This document shows, in pieces, positions 44,142-55,324 of a DNA stretch of 64,000 nt. The first letter of the stretch is position 1. Every line of letters begins with the position of its first letter. The stretch is from NCBI GenBank assembly GCA_030248225.1, contig JASANE010017363.1, positions 1 through 64,000 on the forward strand, read 5' to 3'. This DNA is from Trileptium ribeirensis (taxonomy: Eukaryota; Nematoda; Enoplea; Enoplida; Thoracostomopsidae). The notes under the pieces were generated by a model, which worked only from the letters and a program-made list of their open reading frames with translations, searched no databases and had not been told where the DNA came from. The translations under genes and the position numbers were made by a program.

Positions 44142-46054
44142 TATGTTTGGGCCCGATAAAGCCGCTTGGAAGGCTTTGAAACGGAAACACAACGCTTTTA
44201 GGCGTTATAAACGTACGAACTCTCAAGCAAGCTGGGAACGTTATGAAGCGTTGTCGGTGGAAGCTAGCTTGGAAATTGAGCGCTCCACAAAAAATACGAG
44301 GAAAAGCTTGCTATAAATTAAAACGCGACCGTAAATCTTTTTTTGCTTATGCGCTTCGCAAACATACACACACTAATACCATCGGTCCTATACGGAAGTT
44401 GGATGGACCATTCAGTGACGGAGTTGAGGAGGATGTTAAATTGTTCCAGCAATTCTTTTCTTCAGTGTTTTGTAGAGGCCAATATAACAGTGTTCGAAAT
44501 GAGCGTGTCGATATAGTTCCAACCACGATGGCAAGTCTGTCTTTCACACCTGAAAAGGTGTTAAAACAGCTTAAAGAAGTAAAAATAAACGCAGCTCCAG
44601 GAGTGGACGGTATTCCCAACCATGTGTTGTTCAACTGTCGGGATACGATTAACACCTTCCTTGCTTGTCTTTTCGAAAAGTCATTTACCAGTGGTATTTT
44701 ACCGTCTGATTGGAAGTCGGCTGACGTGGTACCGATATATAAAAAAGGATATAGGTCCAAATGTTCTAACTATTGACCTGTCAGTTTAACGAACAGTGTT
44801 GGTAAGGTAATGGAGAAAATAATCAGAGACGGTATGGTTTCATATTTAAAAATGGATAATTTATTAAATAAATCGCAACATGGATTTGTTAGTGGTAGAT
44901 CTGCAACCACTCAACTCTTAGAATTTACGAACTTTGCAAGTCAATGTATAGATAAGGGCGACTGGCTTGATGTTATCTACATAGACTTTGAGAAAGCTTT
45001 CGATAAGATAAATCACCATGCCCTTTTGGACAAGCTTGCACGTTTTGGCTTCTGTGGCAATCTCTTGAAATGGTGTGAGGGTTTCCTCATGGGGTGAAAG
45101 CAGAGAGTACGCATCAGCACTATATATTCCGACTATTGTAATGTAGAAAGTGGGGTCCCTCAGGGCTCTGTTTTGGGCCCCTTGTTGTTTATACTATTCA
45201 TTAATCATATCGACGATCGCATGAGCTCAACTGTATATAAATATGCCGATGATATTAAACTAACAAAACGAATTCCACGCAGTCTCCCTTGCCCATCCCA
45301 ACACCAGCTGCAAAATGACCTCCTAGCGCTACAAGAATATTGTGAACAATATTTGATGCGCCCGAAGGTAGCCAAATATGTTGTGCTGCACTGCGGCGAA
45401 GGAAACCCATGTCGTGATTATTCCTTGTCAGGTTGCGAACTGCATTCAGTAGATTTTGAAAAAGATTTGGGAGTAGTATTCCGTCGGTCTTTGAAAGTTT
45501 CAACTCACTGTGCTTTGATTGCTGACAGAGCGCACACGGTAATCAATTTGGTTCGACGGACAATAGTAAATTGGACTAAAATCATCTGGTTACATGTGTA
45601 TCGTACTTTGATACGACCTCATGTGGAATATGCTGGAAATGTGTGGGCACCACACTACCTGCGGGATATCCAAGTGATCGAAAAAGTGCAGCGCCGGGCA
45701 ACGAAATTAATTCCTTTTATTCAACATTGGTCATATGAACGTCGCTTAGAGTATCTAGGCATCCAAACGCTTGAAACTAGGAGACTTCGAAGCAATTTAA
45801 TTATTATCTATAAAATGACTCATCGGCGGATAGACGTTGACATAGAACATTTCTTCATTTTGTGTCAAGGAAATACGAGAGGCCACGTATATAAAATCAA
45901 GCCCCACGATACTCCCCGAATGGATGTTCGTCGGTATAACTTTACACACAGGACAGTAAATTTCTGGAATGCCTTACCTTCCGATGTTGTCACCGCGAGC
46001 TCTGTGTCATCATTCAAGCGCAGGCTTCGTGCATGTGGCGTTTTGCCTCAATAA
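44142..46054 (+). pseudogene. LINE reverse transcriptase with two TGA stops
   Basis: The linker (44142-44300) has a GPDKAAWKALKRKHNAFRRY-type start, then shifts frame once near 44290. From 44243 to 46054 one frame runs through with only two stops, TGA at 44774-44776 and at 45095-45097. Both could be CGA-to-TGA changes (expected Arg in the NYRP block and after the GFL block). The RT motifs are in order: NAAPGVDGIPN, QHGFVSGRSA, YIDFEKAFDK, SGVPQGSVLGP and the catalytic YADD (45242-45253). The C-terminal CR1 block follows (VIEKVQRRATK, ETRRLRSNLIIIYK). Confidence 0.82.
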
Positions 46055-46305
46055 TCTTTTCTCATTACATTTTGCATGATCTGGCTTCGCCTGTGCGAGG
46101 CTGAAGACTTCGTCCTGAAATGGTGCAGAAGCAAACCGATTCAAAACCGACGTAATCGAATATAATCAACCGTGACTCCTTGAGCGCCTCTGTACCGGGA
46201 CGATGGGTACACATCAGGTACACATATTGAAAAATTTATTATTAGCTACAGTTTATTAATATAATACGGTTGTTTTAATTATATTATTATTATTATTACA
46301 ATTAT
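44142..46305 (+). mobile_element. CR1-like LINE, 5'-truncated
   Basis: This second LINE, of a different subfamily, starts in the linker between endonuclease and RT. A TTA-rich run near 46280-46305 may be its 3' tail. ORF1 and the endonuclease are missing. Confidence 0.7.
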
Positions 46306-46309
46306 TGTT

Positions 46310-46800
46310 CTTTATTAATGTTAGTTTAGAAGTTGATACTGAATGCTATGAACTTGTTACATTTAAGGGCTCGCATTTGTGCTGACACCAGCACCGCTAT
46401 AATAGTAGCCATATTGGCTTTTGCGGTCTAAAACCACTATTACCTTGAACCGTCTGACAATGTCCGCAGAACCGTAAATGTGTCATTTCCCAGAGGTTAG
46501 TCTACCTCGAACAGTTTCCTTTGCTTTAAGCGCACCAGCAATGACATCCTATATATACATCAAACACATCGATATTCTTATAGGGCGGCCAATCGTAAAC
46601 TTCACTAACAGTGCCAACTTGAGTTTTCAGGCAATTGATTTCTATTGAGGTTGTAGGTCCGGTTTCGGGTTCCATAAAACACCGGCACGACTGTCCAAAA
46701 TACAAAATCTGTTTTTTACTTTCGTATATGCTGCAGCAAACCAGTTACCAACAATGTCACTCTCGCTGTTTGGTGGATTTAAAAAAATTCAAACCTCCTT
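46310..46800. other. Spacer, no gene seen
   Basis: AT-rich sequence between the LINE tail and the pogo-like transposase end. No repeat was recognised. Confidence 0.4.
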
Positions 46801-46805
46801 TATGT

Positions 46806-48371
46806 GCTGCCCAACTCTTCCTTTCGGCCAAAATTTTTTTGCATTTCAATCTCGTCCTCGCTGCTGTCTATATACTCTGACTCGCTCTCGTCATCGGTCT
46901 CTTGAGACGCAGACTCCTCGCTGCTTGAAGTAATGTCCTGTTTTAGCCTGTTTGCTGCTGTATCTGTGCCAGAAAACTCCTGCCACCTAGCAAACTATAC
47001 GTTGCTGGTGGACGATAATGCGAAATGCCAGAAGTGGTTGATGGTTTAGGAGTTTGAACAGCGAATCTGTTCTTGTCACGAGTTTCCTTAGCGCCAGATG
47101 CCTCACTGACGTTACTGTCGCCAACTTCAGAATAGCCGTTAATGTGGTCAATTGTTAGCTCGGGTCGTTGCTGTTGTAACCAAGACTCGTAGTCGTCGAG
47201 CAATTTTTGATCAAAGCGATGAACTGGGTAGTTTTATGGTTTTATGGGGAAAATGCCAGTTTTTCTGAATCCGTTTTGCACTATATTTTAATCTATCGCC
47301 ACAGGCCACACATCCGATAATACGGTAGCTCTTTGTAAGGTGCTGCGGTTCCACTTCACTCGCTCAATAAGGCTCCTCCCAAAATGATTTTTTCGAGGTT
47401 TGAACACAGAAAAATCGAAAGACTGCAGTAAATCCTTCGTGTGTGGAGGCACTTTTAGCAACGAAATATTATTTTCGAGAGCGAATTTTATGGTTACATA
47501 TGTCGTATGTGACATATGTCTATCAAGCGCGGCTCAACGTTGCCATCGGTATCTGAGGTACGTTTTTGTTCCTCAAATTTTTGAATCCATTTGAAAAAAG
47601 TAACCGAATTCATCCATCCACTGTTGTTAGCATAGACCCAGGGTTTCGCTGAAGTTGGAGGTAGATTCGGCCGCCACGTTGTTAGTACATTTTTTCCTTG
47701 ATGGATAATTAACGCAGGAAGTGTTTTGCCTGCAGCATTTCCAACAGCTAAGATTGTTGTTTTCACGACCGCTATCGCAACAATTTGTATGGTTTTTTGT
47801 CTTTGCCGAAATTACTGGTCATTTTGTGGGATCATCAGGCAAACCGGACTCGTCGACATTCCACACCAAATCCGGACGATTTGCAATTCCAAGTTTGTCA
47901 ACGACTGACTGTAGTAGTTCGAAGAAGTGGTAAATAATGAACGGGTTTTTTGTCGCATTGTATCTAGGTACCGAGAGCTTGGTAGCGTTCTTCATTGACA
48001 GTTTGTTTCTCTTCAAAAAACCACGTACCCAGTCGTACCCCGGACGACATAGGGCCCGAACATCTGCAGGGCATCACCGCAATATCCTTCATTGAATGTA
48101 ACATAGTTTGCGGCAAAATCCAATAAGTCGTTCGTCAAAGGGGCAAATCCACGCAAGTTCTTCGATAGTTTTCTTGCTCTTGCTCCGTTGTAAATATTGT
48201 CTTATGGCCACCGGCCCACCAGTGACGTTTGATAGTGTTTTTGCCCATATGATATTTGGCTGCTCACTTCTGAAAAGACGTCCCGCCAGCAGCATATTCC
48301 TCAATAGCCTGATTCATCGAAGCCATAATCCAGCGGAGCCTGGATGGTTTAGCTGTATAATTGGGAGGCAT
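46806..48371 (-). pseudogene. Pogo-like transposase, left-arm copy
   Basis: The minus-strand gene starts at ATG 48371 (MPPNYTAKPSRLRWIMASM). It has an N-terminal Psq-type helix-turn-helix (AIEEYAAGGTSFQK). The DDE_1 catalytic domain follows: the first Asp in NVDESGLPDD, GKTLPALIIHQGKN, a second Asp in RLIDICHIRH and a third in LLQSFDFSVFKP after LLKVPPHTKD. The end, left of about 47145, is present only in this copy. It has an acidic Ser/Glu/Asp tail to about 46806 in a shifted frame. Several frameshifts and stops break the gene, but the DDE region is better kept here than in the right arm. It resembles pogo/Jerky-type elements. Confidence 0.78.
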
Positions 48372-48399
48372 TGTTCCTTTATTACTGCTAAGTAACAGT

Positions 48400-49785
48400 A
48401 TTCGAATCCACAATACTCTAATATTAAATGCTATTTACTGAGTCTGTGTATACTCTGTGCTAAAATACAAATTGTTAAATGTTGTAATTACGGAACTCGT
48501 GGGGGTATTTGTGGACCTTCAGACCCACAATTACCACACCTCGGTATGACCAGAAAATGGGGTAATTATGGACCTGTGTTAGTAGCGCAGTTGTACAGTT
48601 TACGTCACGTATCGTGCTTTATGTCAGTAGTAAACAGCGCACACAAATCACATATGTGCAGAAAAACGATGTAACGACGAATACAGGAAAATATTTAACA
48701 CCAGTCGTAGTGCAACTACATTTTTGAGCGGAGCGACGGCATTAGTAATTTGAACGTACTCAATGTTTTGGGAATAAATTATTACCTAGACAACAATGAG
48801 TAAATGAAAGAATAGTTTTATTCCGTTCGAACGAAAAGCAAGACAAAGGAAATCACGTGGCTTATACAGCATGGTGATGAATGGCAATCGAAGCACAGCA
48901 ATAAAATCATAGGACACGGCGTCTGAAAATAATTTTGCCTATAACATTCGTACTACACTATTCCTGTATGTACAATGCATCTATTTTCTTATTTCCCCAT
49001 GGAAAACTCAACCTCACCAATTGAAAATAGCAATGTACAGTAAATAGTAGTTGCAAAATACGAAAAACGAAAACAAAACAATTGGCAGCTATACCTGAAT
49101 AAATAAATACAGTTGTTTTATTATATTCCTACTTGTTCATAAGAGTTAAAACTTAAGAGTTGCTACTCGCCATACCTGAAAACCCCAGGGTATATGCCGT
49201 TAAAACGACTCTACGACCAATAATTAAGCTGTTATAAGCTTAATTAGGGTGTTAATTAGCTAATTAGCTTAATTAATGGTAAAATTGACAAGTTGCCCAA
49301 CTTCTAAAATATCAGGTGCACATCCTCACATGATAAGCTTTCAAACAAAAAAAAGTTTTGAAATAGGTTCAGTGGTTCTTGAGATCCATGAAAGACTAAC
49401 GGACGAACGGACATCGACTTTTTGCTCCCAGACAGAAAATAAAAACGCTTCGCTCAATAATAAAATATCTCTTTAAGAGATGTGAAACAAGCAATTTATC
49501 GATTACTTTGGAACTTTTTGTTTACGACCTTCTGTTAGACAGATAAACAATGTTATCACATATTTATATAGATCATTGATAGCTCTAAACGTGCTCCAGT
49601 TTATTTCAACGCTATTGTTAATAACGATACTGACAGACACCAGGTCCACAATTACCACATATGATATACATTGTTTAAGCGTTGAAGAGTTACGCTCGGG
49701 CGTACTGTTCATAGTTTTGGATTAACATCGTGCATAAAGAATTATGCGATTAGTGTAAAGAATGGTGTTGTTTAATTTAATTTGC
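48400..49785. other. Left arm, non-coding repeat segment
   Basis: This lies between the pogo-like gene and the CCGGAA MITE. It has repeated CCACAATTACC motifs in both orientations (48528, 48574 reversed, 49649) and a conserved CTTGAGATCCATGAAAGACT line. Small frames here have no known domain. The mirror is 60175-61570. Confidence 0.5.
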
Positions 49786-49792
49786 TACTTAG

Positions 49793-50978
49793 CAGGGAAT
49801 AACCGGAACCGAAATTTACCGGAACCGGAACCAGCAACCGGAACCGTCCATTTAAACCGGATCCGGAACCGGAACCTGGTCTTCGAAATTTATATATATA
49901 GTAAAACAGATGATGGAAGAAATGAAGGTATAGTGGATTTAAAATGCATTAAAAATAACTTTTACATTAAACTTAATGTATTGCGATGGTATTATTGCCT
50001 TTCTAAAACTTTAAAGAGACTGAGGAAGCTAATAATGTTTATTTATCGATCAAATATGTCGGTTTTTGGACATTCAGAGCAAAAAATGTCTTCCACTATA
50101 CACCATTGCGTATACTGCGTCAAATCGAATGTGCTTACAAAGCTTGGAGCGTAGAATACACACTTTCGCTCTGTCTCCAGTCGCCTCCCTTTACTACACA
50201 TACGTTTGTTGCATATTCTTCTGTAGGAAACTTAAAATTATTGCTTTATATGATTCTAAGAGAAAATAATAGATATAAGGTAATTTTCTGATCAGTGGTC
50301 AGAGACATTGTTCAGGCTACCGTTGTACAAACAGTGCTCGTCAGTTAGATCATAATGATAATAACTTTGTAATCAGAATGCTATAAATGAGACACACTGT
50401 GATGCTGCTCGCACAGCTTCAATAAATACAGTTCATTGCCAAGAAAGCAGTTTCTAACTGCGTTGCAGATAACGTTAGTTTACTTCAATTTAGACTGATT
50501 TACCAAGTTTACAAGCGCATTGGCGGGTGCTTGACGCAATTTATGTTAGCCAAGCATACCCTAAGTACTTCTGCGTAAGCCATACTCTGTTACCGAGTTG
50601 GACCGGTTTAATTCAAAAGTATACCACAGACTTCTGGATGTGTAAAATAGCTGCTACAAGCATCGACATGGCTTTAATTTAACAAAATCCTGCAGGTTAT
50701 GAAAAATTCCTGCTCAAATTATGTGCCCTACTTACGTTTCACACGGCAAATTGGTTAGTTAATCTTTTCTTTTGCTTGGTTGTATTGGAGCTTGATGATT
50801 GTATAATATATATTACATAATGTTTGGATTACAGGATGAAGCAAAAAAACGTGGAAAATTTGAAACAAAATTTTAAAACCGGAATTCCGGTTCCCGTATG
50901 GTTTTTGCCCTTTGCCGGAACCGGAACCGGAACACGATTTTTTGCCGGAACCGGAACCGGAATTCCGGTTACTCCCTG
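49793..50978. mobile_element. CCGGAA-family hAT MITE, left-arm copy
   Basis: CAGGGAATAACCGGAACCG opens it and GGTTACTCCCTG closes it, 1186 bp. The flanking 8-mers CTACTTAG and GTAAGCAG are not direct repeats. The mirror copy is 58982-60167. Confidence 0.85.
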
Positions 50979-50989
50979 GTAAGCAGGTG

Positions 50990-51330
50990 TTACTTCCGGT
51001 CGATTCACATCCTGAGACGCCACTTTGCTAATCTTAATTTCGCTATTTTTCTGCCTGTTCAAAAGGTTCTCATCAGGCCACGACTAGAGTATACCTCAAT
51101 ATCTTGGTGTCCGAACTATCAGCGCGATGTAAAGCTACTTGAAGGCGTGCGACACCGGGAAACTAAACTTGTACCTGTTATCGCACATCTTTGTTATAAT
51201 GTCCGGCTCCAACGGCTACAGATTCAACCTGCCACTCGCCGCGTTAGGGCCGACTTGATTATTCTTATTCTTACCGGTCTCCCGAGACCAGTAAGACAAG
51301 ATCCACATGTGCAAAGTTTACAAAATTCGG
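50990..51330 (+). pseudogene. Third LINE, RT C-terminal fragment, left arm
   Basis: The plus-strand frame carries LIRPRLEYTSISWCPNYQRD, LLEGVRHRETKLVP and TRRVRADLII, the C-terminal region of a CR1-like RT from a lineage different from its neighbours. It abuts the MITE end. The mirror is 58975-58665. Confidence 0.7.
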
Positions 51331-51437
51331 TTATGATCATAGATATGGAAAGTTGAGCCGATTGTTTGCATCGGCTTGTACAGTAGACAGAACGGACATT
51401 ATTGCTTGGCTGAAAAACTACACATCGCGGAAGACAA

Positions 51438-54400
51438 ATCACAGCTGTGGTAGGGCTTGTGAGTCGTGGAGGCGCGTCTTAAATTGCATTTTTGTTGGAG
51501 CAGTGACGACGGAGTTTTGAAGTACATTCCGAAGAATTTAATGACACGGTTGGAGTAAAAGTTGTGTCTGAACGACTAGTGTGATGTGTCTGTAGATGGA
51601 CGCAGTTTTAGATCGTGCTGTCGTAGTTGGTGATGTGATGTTAATTGGAAGAGCGACGTGTAATCAAAATCTACAAGACAATACAGTGAGCTTATCCAGC
51701 ATAAGATTAGATCGGCACGAAGTCGACGGGTTTCCAATATTTGGAAACCTAATGCTCATAATCGTTCTTCATATGATAGATTTCTCAAGGATGGGATAAT
51801 TTTTGTAGCACGTCGCTGTACTTTTTCTACGATGACAATATCTTGATGGTAGTATGGACTCCAAGCACTACTGGCATTCTCCAATTTCGGTCTAACCAAC
51901 GCACATAAGGTCCTACGATCCCAATAGCGCAACGGTCGTCACATGCGATAGAGACGTTGATTGGCTTCTGCGGCAACTCGGAAACAGTGTTAAGATGGCT
52001 TCTAATTATATGTGATAGTAACACCAAGGTCATTAATAGTTGGTATAGACTGGATGAGTTGTTCTTGAATGAAATAATCACCCCAATATGGATTATTATG
52101 GCCGAAGTGAATACATCCAAATTTGTCAATGTTGAAGTGCAATAGCCAAGTTTCAGACCATTTAGACTACGATTGAACATCGCTTTGTAAATCTTTGGTG
52201 TCTAAGTCAGGCTATTGGCGGTGGATTAGTCGAAGAAGCTTTGTATAGTCGGCAAACATCCAGGTGTAGCAACTAATCGAGTCAGCAAGACCGTTGATGT
52301 AAAATAGGAAAAAGATGGGAACTAATACAGAGCCTTGTGGTACGCCGGGGGAGCATGTACACCGTTCACCACAACACTCTGTGAGCGTGCAGATAAAAAT
52401 GCTCGAATCCACCCAAGCATCGGATTACGGAAACCATATCCATACAGCTTTATCAGTAGTCTCTCATGCGGGATGCGGTCAAATGCCTTTGAGAAATCTA
52501 AATGAAATGGCATCCGCACTGTCTTGGCTGTCAACAATAAAGCGAGTAATCACGTCAAGATAAGCAAGAAGTTGAAGTTCACATGAGCGGCGGGGAACGA
52601 AGCCAAATCTCGTTTGCAAGACGAGTAGTTTGTTGTCGACGGCAAAACGCACTATGGCAGTCCTCTTAGGATCATTTTCGATAATCTTGCATGGTGCTGA
52701 CGTCAGGCCTTATTGGTCGGTAGTTATGTTTACTGTATCTACCTGCCCTTTTTCAAGATGGGTTTTTGAATTAATTCATGGCAAAGTTTTAAACATATTT
52801 GAAAAGAAATTATTATGCACAGGATACAGAGAGTTAGAATAAAAATGGCGTTTTTTCTGATTATATCGATCTTTCAAAAGTGGTGTTCCTCTAGGGTTCT
52901 AAATTAGGTCCCCACACTTTTTATGTTATTTGTAAATGACCATTCTCCTTCTGTTTTAAATTATGTGTACTGTTCAGCCGCACGGCTGATGATTCTAAGC
53001 TTTATTATTGTGTTCCAAGACCGGCATGGCTGATACAATAATTCCAGTACAGATATAATAAGTTCCAGTACGCCATACACTTCAATTAGAACTTAACGCT
53101 GTTATTGATTGGATGATTTATTGGCAACTCGACGTGTCCGTTGAGAAATCTTTTCTTTTAAGTCCAGGACGTAATGTTGACCTCCAATAAAATTGTTTGT
53201 CAAATAATGGCCGAGTTACCTGTTGTTAATTCCCGTCGTGGATCTTGGTATTTTCATTTCATCTAATTTACGTTTTCATGGACATGTAAATGTTGTTGCC
53301 AAAAGAAAAGTATGACGATGGTTAACGTCATACTTCGTAATTTTGTAACTTGAGGTACCGATATGCTTATCAAACTTTTTAACGTCTGTGTTAGCGTGTT
53401 ACGTTATGGGTCTGAAATATGGAGACCTGTTTTCAAGGGGATATTGACAAATTAGAAAGAGTTCAGGATTATTTCACAAAACGTCTTACTGGTCTTTCAA
53501 GAATTGAATATAATGATAGATTAAAAATCTTAGGCTTACCTACTATCAAACTGAGGTTTTTGATACGAGATTTGAATTTTTGTATACAAAAATTTTGAAT
53601 GGTCTACCTGTCTTACTGCAAAGGAATTTTTTACTTATTATCAAGCGAACTATGTTGAGACGTCACTCTAAAAAACTTGTTCTCCCGAGATATAACCTGG
53701 CGTGTAAAAAGAATTTCTTTTCATATAGAACGGTGTCAGCATGGAACCAGTTAAGTGAACATGTTGTTTCATCACCATCTGTTAGCATTTTCAAATCAAT
53801 ATTTATGGTACATTTCGGTTATCCAAGAGGACGACGAATTTTACACACAATAATATTACTTAGTGTTTTGATGCATTGTTTTTAACTACGTTATTACGTC
53901 ATAATTTTTGCGTTTTTATGTTTTTCTGTCCTTAATATATTTGAGTTTGAGGTGTAACAAGAGCATACCGCCAATCATCCGGGATAGTCATAGACAATAA
54001 TGAATGTTGGAATAGTGTAGAGAGAAATGGCGATACTGTTTCATCCAACACGGGTTAATAATGTTGGGTACGTTATCGGTACCAGGAGATGCAGTAGACT
54101 TTGATTTAGCAATCGTAGCGGAAACGGTGTCTGTACTAAAAGTCACTGAATTTAACATGGCACTTGTTTCATATGGGAAGACTGGTATGTTTGGTGTGGT
54201 TTCAACAACAAAAACTGTAGAAAAAGTAATTGTTCAACGTCTTCTGTAGCAAAGTAATTGCTCAACGTCTTGGCTGCAATAAGATCAGTGCTGCTGTATG
54301 AACCATCATCTAGTTGAATCGGACCAACCCTGTTTTTAAGTTTCTTGTTCCTGCTGCAACTTATGCCCACCATGACTTCGAATCACTATTAATGTTCATA

Positions 54401-54690
54401 GCGAGCCTTCTTTCATACAACCTAATAGCACGCCCTTCCATAATAGCTACATCTCTACTAGCGATCTGATAACAATTCCAAGCAGCTGCCGTATACGATC
54501 GCCGCAACGCACGATAAGCATTTTTTCTGAAGGCGAAGCGCATTTATCAAGTTACGATTTAGCCAATGGTTTACGCTTGGGTCACGATTTTTTCCGGAGT
54601 GGCGCACAAGAAGGTATTGCATTATTAATAGAATCCCTGAACATTTTCCATGTTTCGTAGGTTGACGTGGTTGCTGTTTGTGAGTCCTTT
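51438..54690 (-). pseudogene. CR1-like LINE, left-arm copy, interrupted
   Basis: This is the minus-strand mirror of 55325-58527. It contains the linker, RT and C-terminal blocks, interrupted at 52785-53940 by a plus-strand LINE fragment. The frames are more broken than in the right arm, mostly by one- or two-base additions. Confidence 0.78.
52785..53940 (+). pseudogene. LINE RT fragment inserted in opposite orientation, left arm
   Basis: The mirror of the fragment at 56065-57220, with the RT palm to C-terminus. Its C-terminal block is seen at 53580-53885 (SKKLVLPRYNLACKKNFFSY and SAWNQLSEHV). Confidence 0.75.
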
Positions 54691-54694
54691 ATTC

Positions 54695-55320
54695 GTGGTT
54701 CTGAGTTGTCAATTGATAAGTATACCATGTTTCGTAGTGATCATGAAAACCGAGCTGGCGACGGAGTTATCACTTATGTTGGTGATTGGCTCAGCACTAC
54801 ACCTGTACATAATTTTAACACATAAATAACTACAACGATGTTGTCTCTGCGTGGGTCGCACTTCGTGGTAATGATAGACTACTGATTTTATGTGCGTACC
54901 GCTCCAACTCAAACACATATAATGAAAATCAGTCTATGTTAAAAGTAATATCAGAAGTTAATAACTATGGCGCAACTCACATTTTAATGGAAGGAGACTT
55001 CGACTATGGAGAAGTGGACTGCGAGCATGGAACATGGACATCTGACTGCGACGATTTTATTGCTACAATAAATGATGTAGCTCTTACTCAGCATGTTAAA
55101 GATCCTACACGCAACAACGCTATTCATGACTTGGTCTTCACAAACGAAGAAGAGATGGTAACATCCGTGGCAGCTGAACCTGGTCTTGGTCTGAGTGTTC
55201 ATTTCGTGCTACGTTTTCATCTTTTCGTATATATCGATGTACCTCGCTCCACAGATAATAATCATCAATATAATTTATTCCGTATGGATTATAAGTAAAT
55301 GGGTTGGGAAATACAACATC
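54695..55320 (+). pseudogene. LINE endonuclease in the palindrome spacer
   Basis: The only single-copy part of the palindrome. It codes part of an EEP endonuclease in shifted frames: MFRSDHENRAGDGVITYV, then LLILCAYR, EGDFDYGEVDC and NAIHDLVFTN. It leads without a break into the linker of the right-arm LINE, so it belongs to that element. The Asn expected in GDFN reads Asp (GDFD). Confidence 0.75.
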
Positions 55321-55324
55321 AGTT

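Larger units (their letters stand above)
47145..54690. repeat. Giant inverted repeat, left arm
   Basis: Matching points in the two arms sum to about 109,960-110,010, so the arms mirror around 54,990. Protein frames 49276-49476 and 49503-49712 recur unchanged at 60684-60484 and 60248-60457. The outer limit is where homology stops after TTGCTCGACGACTACGAGTC and CAATTGACCA. The inner limit is near CCATGTTTCG at 54670-54690. Confidence 0.9.

Noticed and set aside
49276..49476. Conserved 66-codon ORF present in both palindrome arms
   Set aside because: Identity is explained by the recent arm duplication, and the frame has no known domain, so it is not evidence of a gene.
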